Part shown: piece after piece, positions 50,295 to 62,163 of the stretch
How the letters are laid out: each line of letters begins with the position of its first letter
How positions within the stretch are numbered: the first letter of the stretch is position 1
Translations under genes and position numbers: made by a program
The notes under the pieces: generated by a model
The model's database searches: none
What the model saw: the letters and a program-made list of their open reading frames with translations, nothing else
What the model was told of the DNA's origin: nothing
NCBI GenBank assembly: GCA_024305405.1
Contig: JAKNDB010000105.1
Coordinates: forward strand, 372,001 to 436,000
Reading direction: 5' to 3'
DNA length: 64,000 bases
Source: Dirofilaria immitis
Taxonomy: Eukaryota > Nematoda > Chromadorea > Rhabditida > Onchocercidae

Positions 50295-51788
50295 AAGATA
50301 ATGAAGACAGAAAATAAAGTACTATACAACAGTACAGTAACTCAGTAGCCGATCTGTATGTCAATATGAGTTTAACATGAATTGTTGCCCAGAGTACGGC
50401 AGGAGATGTCAAAATTTCATGATTAAATGGACAACAGAGAATTTATTAAAAATGAAAACGACCAGTAGTCTTTAGTTGCTAAAACACTTACTTGAAAATT
50501 AAATAAGTAGAGTGGAAAAGAATAATAAAAATTTCTTTCAATTTTTTTCCGAAACAATAGTGTTATATTGGTCGATAACTTATTGCTTCCGTTATTTTTA
50601 CTTATGCATTACATGTCAAGCAATGCTGATCAACAATGATATTATCACTGTACAGAATACGCCCCTCTACACCTAATGAATAAGTTAAGTATAAATAGAA
50701 AATAAAAAATAATTTCAATTAAAAATGAAATGAAACAAACCGATGAAATACATGCCGGTGCTGCTAGAAGTGCACCCATTCAGAGAGTATGATTAACCAC
50801 AACAGAAATTAAACTGAAACCTGAAATATTATCGTTCAATGAGAAATATAAGGTTCGAAATAGTGTTCTTTAATAAATTTATTATTTAGAAAGTTTAAAC
50901 GTCTACGACAATGTGTTACATAAAGAGAAAAGGAGACAGGAAAAGCGAGAATCGAACCAAAATTGTACGAAAACAATCAAAGTTTACACTTATTTTTAAT
51001 ACGGCCCTAGTATAATGTAGCGTTTCATTCCCACCCCTTCATTTTAATTAAACGCCTGCCCTGCGATGAATAAATAGAAGTGTCATAATGATGTCAGTGG
51101 TTGTAGTGTGCCCCGGTGATCGTCGGTCACTCACTAGGCATCCGAACAGCATAGTGAGTACCAGGTACTGCTTTATATGCGAACTATTTGTAAATCACAG
51201 TGATAGAGGTGCAACCCCAAAATCACATATAGAATCCTACAATCAGGATCAACGCGTACTCACCTGGACGGATCCACATATTTTATTGATTCATTCGCAT
51301 TTTTGAGGTTTTTTTGGTTAATTTGATTTTATCGATCTTCTATTAACAATACTACCAACTTCAACTTTGCTCAGGAAAACTGAGAATCTGTCCAACTTCA
51401 TTATAATAATAGCTTCGAAATTACTATGTTAACAAAAGTAGTTCATTTCGAAAAAGCGTTTATTTACAGCAAAAGAGACTTCACAATACATCAAAGGGAA
51501 CCAAATCATTATAAATGGTATGAAAAGAGATATCTTACTACTCAATATTTAATTAAAAACAAAACCGTATATTATTAAGGGATACGTGATAAACCACGAC
51601 CTCGAAGCCCAACTTCAATTTGAATCAAAGAATTAAGACAAAGATAGAAAATAGTCGTAAGATTAATATGAAGATATAAAGAAAAGAAGAAAAAGTCCGA
51701 AAAATACACAGAATGCAAATAGTATGTGTTTATAAACACGAAAACATATAAATGAAGATATATATGTTATCTTTCAGTATAAAGTACT
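50295..51788. other. Region upstream of SERINC, including a higher-GC patch
   Basis: A patch at about 51085-51280 is richer in G/C than its surroundings (GTGTGCCCCGGTGATCGTCG). On the minus strand it has a textbook donor, GTCCAG|GTGAGT, at about 51261-51272. This could be a non-coding 5' exon for SERINC. No ORF with family resemblance was found. Confidence 0.35.
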
Positions 51789-54700
51789 TCAGATATCGTT
51801 TTCGAAATGTTTCGCATAAACAGGATCCTTTTTCATATCCTCGATAACGGCACTAACATCACCTTTCAGGTCCACTGCAAGTTTAGTTAACCAACCATTA
51901 CAGTTGTCGAAACCCATCCCTTCCAACTGTATCACACAAAGTGCAACGTGTTCATCTGCAATTTTTTATCATGAAGAACTCCAGTTTCATTTTAAAATTC
52001 GAATTCAAATCACTGTATTTTACATTTCTGTTAGCTACACTATAACAGTAAGTTAGCCCGAAGTGACCTGGGTAAATAAAATAACAGTGTGGATTGTGTG
52101 GTCCAGGCTGTGGGATTATGAATGGAGTGCCAGCCATGCATTTTCCATCGACAATAATGGGATAGAGCGATGGACCTGAAAACAATCATAAATGTTTCCC
52201 TCGAATTTAATTGTATAAACTAAGATACTACTATAAGCCACATCAAAATCACGAAATTCCAAAGCGATTCGGACAATAAATAAATTGGAATGCTTTCAAG
52301 ATTTACGTAAATATATAAATTTAGATTATTTAATGTTATTCTCTGCGCTTCTTTGAAAATAAACGATACCGCTCAGGACTTATTATGTAAGAATGATAAA
52401 ATAATTCAAATATTGAAAAAAATACCTGATTGACATTTGTTGCCCGGACTACTAATATCCATCATCGTCCATTCATCGGAAATATCATCGCAAGAAGCAA
52501 CGACATCAAGCATTGGTCCTTTCGAATTTTGTTTCTCATTTTCTGTCTCATTATGCTCCGATATATGCATCTTTTTCATTGGGACGTCCAATTCATCCGG
52601 GCTCTAAAAATAACATGCACTTATAAATATTATGCTCTTGCATCTTGAACGGATAAATGAAACCATTATAGCGATAAGTTAATATCGATACAATAAGGAA
52701 TTCGCCCGAAACAAAGTCAACTTTTTGCTTTCATACTTGCAAAAACAGAAAAAACCAAATTTCACGAAAAACTCTCAAAACGATTTTTCAGTATACTCAC
52801 CGTTTCAACGCTCTGAGCAGTCGGACCGTCATCTTTTCGTTTTTCATTTTCATTTTCCGGCCCGTCAATTTTCGAATTGTCTGTTTTATCTTTCTTTTCC
52901 ACAACTTTCTCTTCCTTATTAGCTGTATTATTTTCTGCCGTACCTTTTGCTGTAGAACTCTTTGTTTTAGGGATTTTCTCCGAAACACCATCATGTTGCA
53001 CATCCATATCAACCTCGATCCCTGAAACCATAGAATAAATCAGCATATGACCATATATCTCTAACATCTTAAACGGTTTTGAAATCAATTTTGATGCTTC
53101 CAATAACATTCCAAATAATGTCTGAGCATAATTTCAAATTTCCGAAATAATTTTCGGCCGATAAAATTTATATTTCCACATCTGAAACTGTATAAGCTTT
53201 GCCTTATTATATATTTATTTTTGTCCATAAAACGTTATAAACTAATCAATATTATAAAAGCAACTATAAGGGATAAGTGCACCTGCCCCTTCATCACCAT
53301 AATGATGAGAGAAATGGAGGTCAGTAAAGATAATAAACTTTTTAAAAAAATTATATCTCAATGAATACTTCTGCTCACACTCAAATCCTTCAGGAAAAGA
53401 GAAATGAATGTAACAACAATACCAAAGTTTGCAAGTGCTTGCTGAATCTGCGTGCCAACTTCTTTCAGATATTCCATACCTTGAGCTACAGAATCCCGAA
53501 ACTGAGGTGGAAGTCCATCAGTACTTTCTTTTGCAGCATTAACATTCTTTAAAATGTGAAACTGATAAAAATTGCGAATCTGATCGAAAAAAACGTGCAT
53601 ATGAATAATAAATCATGTTAAGAAGCATATCTATCATAAATCAGTCTAATACAAACGGTGGAGTCTCCATTTATAAATCATAAATTAAAGCCAGTATAAT
53701 CAGTCTTTGCATAGACATCATTATTTTGACCTATTCTCATGGTGGAATAATGTAATTCATTGAATATAAAAAACTAACATCGGTAAAATGTGTAGCAGCA
53801 GCTGCAGCATGTCTTGCAGCATGTTGTGCTGCAGCATTAGCTGCGTTTTGAGCAGCGTGAGCAGCAGCTGCAGCGGTTCGTCCAAAAATACCTTCTTGCA
53901 AAAATGAATCGCGATGACTAAAAGTATGGTTGTGTTGCCGCCATGTGCGTCTCGGACGCGGATGTTCAATTTTCTGCAAAAGAAGACATTGCGGAATTAA
54001 ATAAATAACATTTCAAAGTAATGTGAGAACGATTACTTTGTTTCCTAATTATTATTACTGGAAACCAAGAACTACTGTCCTGTCCATATACAACATAATT
54101 TACAGTAATTCTAAGGCAATACGACGATATGTCTAACTTTCTGATGTAGAACGAATTTTTGTAACATCAAAAGAAATCCATTTTGGCTCCATTCATTTAA
54201 TTTACAAGAAATCAGTCATGAATTTTCAATGCTTAATAATTCATTAGCGCAAGTTTTATATATCATTCAATAAATTCGCTATAAAGATTCATATCCGATT
54301 ACATACCGGTGTTCGTGGTGTAGCATAACGGATCAAAGCATGGTCTGGATGTGTTCCATCCTTCTCACATTCTTCACATAGATCAAAGTCATCACAAATA
54401 CAACATTTATAACGAATTCCGTAAAGCGGCTGATCGCAGCGATTGCATGTGACAAATGGATGAATTTCTTTCTGCAACTCAAAGGCAAAAAGCTTAATAG
54501 AATAAATATATTTAAACTTTTTTGTTTAGGAACACAATATTTTCTGTTTATTATTATCGACCTCTCCCTCTCAAAATTTATTCAGCCCTAACCCGCGCCA
54601 ATTTCTGATCGTAGAAATTTTGTGCAACGACAGGAAGAGCTGTTCATTATCTCGTATTCCAACGAAAACTTTCAAAATAGTTTATTGCAACATTTTCACA

Positions 54701-55802
54701 TCAAAGGCAGAAAAACTCAGAAATTCTACAGCAGCTTTAAAAGCGAAAACGCTTTTAAAGCTGCTGCGCCATTGCAAACTTCTCAATCTCTCGGTTGGAA
54801 ATATTTACAAATAATTTTTGTTTTTCTGGTTCAGGTAAAACATTACAAAACATACCATTCTCTTATTTTCTTTCTCCGTATCTCTCGATGCTCTTTCTTT
54901 CTCACACTGCGGGAGGTCTTCTATCAAAACAACGAATATTATAAAAATAAGTTCATAAAAAAGAGAAATGAATTCCAGTAGTAGTTCTTCTGCTAAAAGT
55001 ATTGATGTAACAAAAAGATCAGTGATTTGGAATGCGTACCAAGAAATGTTTTAATGAGCTAGATTTTAAAAAAAAAAAGGAAAAACTCTCACCGATTGTT
55101 TGAATGCGAAGTTGATTGTTCGTGATAATTTGAAGTGCAGCACGCAATTCTTCGTCAGTTGAAAAGTGTATTATATCACCTTCTTCGTCTAGAATAAATA
55201 CTGTCTTCTTAAGCAATTTCCTCACTTTCAAATTTACCTTATTCAAGAATGCTGCACAATACAAAGTCAGTGATCTAGAATGCCCATTTTTAACAGTAAA
55301 CATCTACTATTGAATTGTTTGAAAATTGGTTATAGTTCTCTCTTGTTCATTCAAATGTAATATTGTAATAATTTATTTAATGCACCTCTTTTTTCTCATT
55401 TACGAATAGAACGAGAAATAATCTTGTCAGTTCCCTAAATACGTCGTGTAGTGGTGGGAAAATTGGATTATCCCTCATCCCACTATCGAAGTAGCACGCA
55501 TCACTAACGTCTGCACAACAATAGTGCTATGCACATAATGAATTAAAACTGGATTATAAATGGAATTTACAACAAAATTTTAACCAACTAAAGTGTAACT
55601 CTAAATGACTAACATTTAACGTAATCCACAAGCTGAACTTACCTTTCCATCCCAACTTGCCCATAAAATCAGGAACTACATTAATAATTTTATTCAGTAA
55701 TAGCCGGTATAGGTTAACACCAATAGCATCCATAGGTAACTGGAAACGTCGATAGACACCAAAGTGATCCCACTTGATATTAACCATATTATTTAGAGCC
55801 AT
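51789..55802 (-). CDS. SQSTM1: Sequestosome-1 / p62 autophagy receptor
   Basis: A selective-autophagy receptor joining ubiquitinated cargo to Atg8-family proteins. About nine exons run from ATG 55802 (an acceptor-like TCTTCTTCAG lies 2 bp upstream) to TGA 51789: 55802-~55650, 55188-55093, ~54471-54306, ~53974-53778, ~53570-53400, ~53022-52802, ~52605-52427, ~52176-52070, 51955-51789. The N-terminal PB1 domain has a basic first half (VNIKWDHFGVYRRF) and the OPCA-type acidic loop DEEGDIIHFSTDEEL. The ZZ zinc finger has the pattern TCNRCDQPL, CCICDDFDLCEECE, then H..H. Next come an unusual Ala-rich segment (about 53.80-53.90 kb), a Lys/Glu-rich linker, a Trp-centred acidic motif SDEWTMMDI where the LIR is expected, and a C-terminal UBA (EHVALCVIQLEGMGF..CNGWL). 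The exon 2/3 junction phases do not agree, so an exon is missing from this model or small indels are present. Confidence 0.92.
54729..54766. repeat. Perfect 17-bp hairpin with 4-nt loop
   Basis: Left arm 54729-54745 (CAGCAGCTTTAAAAGCG), loop AAAA, right arm 54750-54766 (CGCTTTTAAAGCTGCTG). The arms are exact reverse complements. It lies in an SQSTM1 intron, between the PB1 and ZZ exons. Confidence 0.97.
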
Positions 55803-57304
55803 CGCTGAAGAAGACGTAGTTAACATAGAATGTTAGGGATGTACTAGAAAACAATTTTCGCAAAGTTTTCGCATAGTGAAAAGTAAAGATAAAACAAACA
55901 AAGGAACATTGATGCAGACAGCACCCGTGTTGCAAGTGACGTTTAATATGTAAACAAAATCACACGTATTTTTTTGAAAACTATTGTGAGAGTTATGAAT
56001 ACTTTTTCTTAAAAGAAAAACTATAACAACATAATCGATAAAAGATGGTTTACTATAGATGCAGACAGGTTAACAGTAGGAAGACTTGCGGCATTTATAG
56101 CAACGCTATTGCATGGAAAACATAAATCTGAATATACACCTCATATGGGATTGTGATGATAATGTAATTATTATTAACAGAGCGGAACATGAGAAAGTGA
56201 TTTCACATATATGTCACTTTCTTGCTTCAATTATACTTACATAATATTTTAATTAATACTAGACATCAGTATTGATTGCGAAAAAAGAATATAAGAGAAT
56301 CGAAGAGCAGATAGATACTACCAAGTAACCTATGAAGCAACAAGCAAGATACCTTAATCATCACAACTTCCCTTCAGATATGCGTTAACAAAGATGCACC
56401 TATCTAATTCTAATACAATTCCTATCAATGTGCTTGCTCAATCATCACCAAATTAACCAATCAACCAATCAGCCAACCAATCAATCGAACAATCGATAAG
56501 ATGAAACAAACAGTATGATGCTGCTTTCTACTCTACTGCCTTCTTCCACCATATTTATGATGGGGAATGATGAGATGCGTGGAGGGAATTGAAGTTTGAT
56601 TATAAAATGACAACACATCGATAGATGGGGCATAGCATCCGCTGCTGTTGAAGCAGACGATAAGCAGCCAGGCACGTATGGCACAACAAAATAGAAACAG
56701 ACTATTCACAATGAATGTGTCCTGATATTATAAAGAAAATCATGATGAGTAATACACAGCGAGTTCTAATCGATATCGGTAATAGTGTATGCTGCAGTTT
56801 GATGATGAATATTTTTTCATAAATATCGCTGATTTTGTTGTTGTTGTTGTTGCTGCTGCTGTTGGCATCGCTAATACTGCTGGTATTGCTAGTACTGCTA
56901 GTACTGCTACGGTATTATTTTAAGAGAGAAAAGATTGAAATAAAAATTTGTATTCAATATTGCAGCATTTAACAACAATGGAAGGCAAATATGTGGAAGT
57001 AAATAATACACATGCAACATATCAAACTTCACAAACTGGCAAGAATAATGGAAAGGAAATTAATGAATTAAAAATAACGACAGGGCACGTCGTAATTATG
57101 CAAGCTTTATTATGATATTGATTTCAATAATTCATTACTATTCTCTATTCTAAGATGAACTGCATCGGACATGAAAATATTGAACATTAGCTATTATTAA
57201 TTCAAAATCTCAAGAACTATAAGTATGGATTACAGGAATTAGAAAATATTTCAAAAAAATAGCACGGAGGAGATGTGGACTCTTGCAAGAACTGTTAATG
57301 CACT
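55803..57304. other. Spacer between ADSS and SQSTM1; simple repeats
   Basis: Contains CAAT/CCAA-type short repeats at about 56453-56492 and a GTT/GCT trinucleotide tract at 56836-56862, with GTACTGCTA units just after (to about 56910). A 67-codon minus-strand frame at 56684-56481 has no recognisable homology. No gene supported. Confidence 0.45.
56836..56910. repeat. (GTT)n(GCT)n tract and TACTGCTAG units
   Basis: About five GTT units followed by three GCT units, then repeated ACTGCT(G/A)GTA/TAGT motifs. On the minus strand one frame is a Ser/Asn-rich low-complexity stretch, but no splice context supports it as coding. Confidence 0.8.
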
Positions 57305-60300
57305 TCAGGGTTCGCGCAGAATCAGTGCTTCCCGTTCCTCACCGACACCAATCCATTTCACCGATACTCCGACATATTGCTCAATGAATTCAATGAAAAC
57401 TCGACAATTTTCTGGCAATTCAATGAAACTTCGCACAGCTGATATTGGTGTTTTCCATCCTTTGAACGTATGATATTCAACTTCCAATTTCTCCCAGTCG
57501 GAAACTTGTGCTGAAAGATTCAACGATCAATGTGAACTAAAACAGAATACTAGGGACGTTCAACACAGCGTGTCAAGGATAGAAACGAAATATATCAGGT
57601 CAGTGTGTATCATTTAACTTTTAAATAATGATTGTTTTTATTAATTAGATAGTCTTTTATTAAAAACACAACTGGTTCTAAAAAGTAATAATAAGAATCG
57701 TATATAAACAATGCGTACATGGAGGAGATTTCAACGACTGTTTGTTCAGTTTGTAGGCAATGCCTGCCTTGATTTCATCAAATGTATCCAAAACATCCAA
57801 CTTTGTCAAAGCGATGCTTAAAAGGAGAATGATTTGGCATAAACTTTAGTGTGGAACAAAAGTATTTAGTCGTCAAATAATTTCGGAGGTACATACTCTG
57901 TGAATCCATTAATTAGATGTGCTCGCTTCAAAAGAACTAAATCGATCCAACCGCACCGTCTCTTACGACCAGTCGTAACACCAAACTGAAATTGAAAGGA
58001 TTCAGAATTTCATAAATAAAAATAAATAAAGCAAATCAGTCTTTTGATGTTGTCTCAACAATTTTTAATTTCCTTCAAAATCTAATCTAGATATCTCTCA
58101 ACAGAGAAATGATATCTCTGCTTGTTACGAGTGAGATATCATTTCAAGCATATATTTTAAAACTGAAACTATAACAAAACGTCAGCTGTCAAATACAAGG
58201 CAATCCGCACTATTAATAAACCTAACTTACAATGGATATAATAGATTTTTTTTGGTCACTAGTTGTTTTTTTGGTCACTAGTTGAATTCCTTTGCAGTAA
58301 TAATTAAAATGTTATCCAATTGTCCCCCTCCCTCTTTCCTCCCCTCTCCCAAAAAAAAGAATAAGGACAAATTACTGCATAATGATGCTCAGAAAGATGA
58401 AAGACTCAAAAAATAAAAAAGTTTTTTTCTAAGTGAATTAAGTGAAGTGAAAATTTATCGTTCCGTAAATGCACGAAAAATATTTGATTTGATATGAAGC
58501 AGTCTTACCTCGTGTCCTATTGATTGTAGCTATTGCCGATGTCATTTTTCAGTTCCGTAGGGAATGGTCCAGAGCCAACTCTAGTAGAATAAGCTTTCGT
58601 AACACCTACCACTCGCTTGATTGACATTGGTGGAAGCCCTAAACCAGTAACAGCACCTCCAACTGTTGCATTAGAAGACGTTACAAACGGATAAGTCCCT
58701 TAAAATAAAAACTTAAAGATTGCAGTTTTACCAAATTAACGATATCTTTTTCAAAAAGCATCAACTATTTGATTATAAGTCAATTAATATCAACTACTTG
58801 ATCATAAATGAATTAGCACAATAAAATTACTTGATTATAAATGAAGTCAAAACAGTTACCGAAATCGATATCCAGCATGGTACCGTTTGCTCCCTCAACA
58901 AGGACAGTTTTGCCGCCGCTGCGTAACTCATCCAATGCCATTATTGTATCACCGACCAATGCCAATTCATTTAATTTATTCGCGTGTTTCTACAAATGAA
59001 TTTTAGAAGGAAAATAAAATCATAATTTAATTTCATTAATTTGAACAAAAGGAGAAAAATAAACAAGAATTTGACTACCTTGAATTTTGATAACTCGAAA
59101 TCGATGTCAACCTCCAGATCGGGATATTGCCCTTGATAATATTTAACAAGTTCTCGAAATCTAAAAACTCAATTCTTTAATTCACTAGATTTCGTATTCC
59201 GAGCTTTGCAAAACTGAAGAATAATTCAGATAAAAAGCGTATCCCATGAATATGATACTTCAAACTAAATCCATCAAAATCGTAAACCAAATCGCCAACT
59301 CGTAGGCCATTTCTGAAGCATTTGTTAGAGTATGTGGGTCCAATTCCTCTTTTGTTGTTCCAATTTTACTGAAAAATTAGATTTTATTCAGAGAAATGAA
59401 AAAATATCTTAAAAATTAAAAACTAAAAAGGCGGAGAACATCTTAAAAAAACTTCTAAACATTAAATTAAAATTTACTTAATATTCAGACGATCCTCTGA
59501 GTGACCATCAACGAGCATATGGATACCACACACAAGATGTGCTCGATCACTGATCATTATTCGCTCCTCCCATCCAGGTATACTTGTAATTTTGTTGTGA
59601 CTTAGTTCTTCAAAAATGAATCTAAATTTACTACCGTTCCATTACCTGAAAATGAAATTTAAAGACCGGATCAATAATATGAAATATTACCTTGATTTAG
59701 TAGAATATAACGATGCATTTATTCCTGCATTGTGCGAATTTGTCAAAATACAAAAATCTGTGCAATATTTGTTACAATAAATACAGGATTATACTGAAAA
59801 TACACTTAAAATTTAGTCTGGATTTCGTACATATTACTTTTGTTCTAAAAAATTGGAATATTATATTTGATAATTCGGTAATTTATTATTTCCATTAATG
59901 ATAGTAGTTTGAAATTAAATAAAAGTTTTACCAATTATATTGAAACACTTTTCAGCGATAATTCCTGAGGGTAAAATGTGAAAATCATACTTTCGTCCAT
60001 TTGCAACAACGGTATGACCCGCATTATTGCCACCCTGACAGCGTGCAACGACTTGCACCTGTAATTTTTTAAATTCTTATTTAAATTAAAGCAGTAGAAT
60101 AAAAGAAACGATAAAAGGTAAAAAAATATGTAAAATAACTATGACAATCACTTAGAATTGTTAAAAATATGAATTTGTACATCACTTTGCAATTTGTGCA
60201 CTGACCTTCCGAAAAACTATTTGGCGTTAGTCCTCAGCAAACTTATGTGAATCTCTCGACTCTCATAAGACTACTATAGCATCATCAAATGGAAAATCAC

Positions 60301-60404
60301 CTCGTCTTTAGCAATCAGATAATCAACAATCTTCCCTTTGCCTTCATCGCCCCACTGAGCACCCAATAATACGGTCACGGCTCCTTCTTCGGTTCTTTTA
60401 ACAT
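57305..60404 (-). CDS. ADSS: Adenylosuccinate synthetase
   Basis: Catalyses GTP-dependent IMP + Asp to adenylosuccinate, the first committed step of AMP synthesis, in the cytosol. Ten exons: about 60404-60303, 60060-59931, 59648-59477, 59371-59255, 59160-59082, 58990-58863, 58699-58510, 57987-57896, 57827-57720, 57513-57305 (TGA). Active-site motifs are [16 protein letters not shown] (exon 1), [12 protein letters not shown] (catalytic His, exon 2), ISDRAHLV, the GTT..GIGP loop (exon 4), [58 protein letters not shown] and LTKLDVLD, and the end [13 protein letters not shown]. Four one-base losses break the frame: 60396-60399 (T4, just after the ATG), 59612-59616 (A5), 59350-59353 (T4) and 58528-58534. 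A TTTTAG acceptor 17 bp before the ATG suits trans-splicing. Confidence 0.95.
58106..58145. repeat. 13-bp perfect inverted repeat in ADSS intron
   Basis: GAAATGATATCTC at 58106-58118 and its reverse complement at 58133-58145, with a 14-nt loop. Confidence 0.9.
58247..58285. repeat. 20-bp tandem duplication in ADSS intron
   Basis: TTTTTTTGGTCACTAGTTG occurs twice in tandem; the copies differ only in T-run length. Confidence 0.85.
58321..58352 (-). repeat. G-rich tract in ADSS intron (possible G-quadruplex)
   Basis: On the coding (minus) strand the sequence has runs GGG, GGGG, GGG and GGGGG separated by short A/G linkers, meeting the usual pattern for a G-quadruplex in the pre-mRNA. Confidence 0.55.
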
Positions 60405-62163
60405 GATAGATGATTTATCCTAAAACATATGTCAATTATTTTCGCAAAAAAATTGTTTTCACAATGAATAACGCAAAGTATAACAAGCATGACGCATTAC
60501 TCCAAAAATGTAAATGAAGTGCTTTGTAGTAGATTATTATATTCTTTTACTATAGAGTGCAATATTTGATATGCAAGTTTCGAAGAAGTATTGAAACGTA
60601 AAACACACGCTAATATCTTTCAAAAATTTCAAAAATTTATCTCTTTAACAAACACCTGAAGTAAGAATGCAGAGTAAACAAAGGCAAAGATGAAACTATG
60701 ATAATGTTAAAATACTGTATCATTCAACGTTAATTTTTAAGAAAGATTTTTAGATGAAACAATCTTAGAGCAGAAAAATTCCATTTGTTTTCGATATAAC
60801 ATATATAAAAAGAATCCAATTACTATCTTCCACTTCTTAAATCATGACTTTAATTATGTACTAGAAAAAGAAATTCTACATCTCTGCAAATCAAAGTTAG
60901 GTTTTTAAGGGTTTCTGTTGATTTTCCTATTTGAAACTGAAATTCAGAACAAAATTGCGACTAACAAAGAGTGCAGTGTCTCAGAAAAAGGAGGAAAGCA
61001 TTAATCAAAATTATCACGAACGCATAGACTGTATTACACATAGAAAGTCACAGTATTCAACAGCAGTTATGAGGCACATTAACATTTTACTTAGTTCAAT
61101 GTACTCAGAAAGATGGATATCTTCGCATTACGTTTCATGGCTTTTAAATTTCCAAAAATAAGAGGTTAGTCTATTTGACATAACAAAATTTCTAATCATA
61201 TATTTCGCGTATCTATCTAGCCTGCGTGAAAATACTTTACTGATCTTTCTACGCCATCAAATACAACTCGTTACTGCGCAAACCTTTAAAACGGACTGAA
61301 AAAATATTATGCATACATATCACAAAAGAGAATTTTTTAATTGAAATTTCAATATTTAATATTTATTTCCAATATTTAACTTGAACAAAAATCCATCTTA
61401 ATAACACTTTATTGCTAGACAACCTTACCTTTAATAAAGATGTCAAAAGTTTCGAAAGACTTGGAAAGGCATATCACGATGAACTAGACAGTGTATTAAG
61501 CATTGAAAACTTGCCGTTTAACCGGTAAGTCATAACTCTAACCAAAAACAAGAAAAAATTTATGCAGGTGTTGACTTTTAAAAATCAGTTATAACTAAAC
61601 TTGATAAAATAAGAAGGAGCAGTTTGCTATTTTCATGAAAATTCTCCACATAATAGTATTATAACAAAATTCCAATCCCATACTGAAATTAAGTGGAATT
61701 AAAGTTGAATTAGCGACGAAAAATTCAATATTTTGCAATTTTCCGAAGTTTCCAAATCGATTTTCTCTCATAATCGCCTTGAAAATCATTATTAATTACA
61801 AATGGCATAATATTTCATAAATAAATAGCCCATTAGTTGCTGAATAAAACGAAATGATTTAAACTTCTCCAAAAATAACATCAGAATTTGAAAATGATTT
61901 CATTTACGAAGCATTTTAACAATACTTCCCTGAATTGACTGAAGAAAAATAACTGAGAATTCAAAACAATAAAATAGTCTAAAACAACTATTTTTATACC
62001 GCCGAGCAACAGTGGATTAAAAATTTATCCAACTGTATTGAAGAATGATCTAATTCTATAAAAATAATAAAGGAATGTTCTTCAGCTTTTGAATAATAAG
62101 TTCTCATAAAATATCAAATGACAGCAACACCAAGTAATTTTCTTAAGCAAAATACAATGTTTG
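60405..62163. other. Region upstream of ADSS; one possible exon
   Basis: Mostly AT-rich non-coding DNA. It contains the candidate exon at 61416-61527 (listed) and the ADSS 5' region. The 76-codon frame at 60931-61161 (+) shows no family resemblance. Confidence 0.45.
61416..61527 (+). other. Candidate orphan coding exon
   Basis: Lies between an acceptor-like TTGCTAG and a consensus donor CCG|GTAAGT. It is open in one frame: NLTFNKDVKSFERLGKAYH, DELDSVLSIENLPFNR. The composition is protein-like, but no partner exons were identified nearby and no family is recognised. Confidence 0.3.

Noticed and set aside
50940..50965. GGTTCGATTC on the minus strand as a tRNA T-arm
   Set aside because: The flanking bases do not form the T stem, and no A-box, anticodon arm or acceptor stem is present.
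54622..54981. 119-codon plus-strand frame across the SQSTM1 intron
   Set aside because: Low-complexity content (Lys, Asn, Phe rich), includes the palindromic hairpin, and no splice or family support.
57720..57830. A further frameshift in the ADSS exon after AYKLN
   Set aside because: The unshifted frame joins the last exon in the correct phase, and the segment has the same length as in human ADSS.
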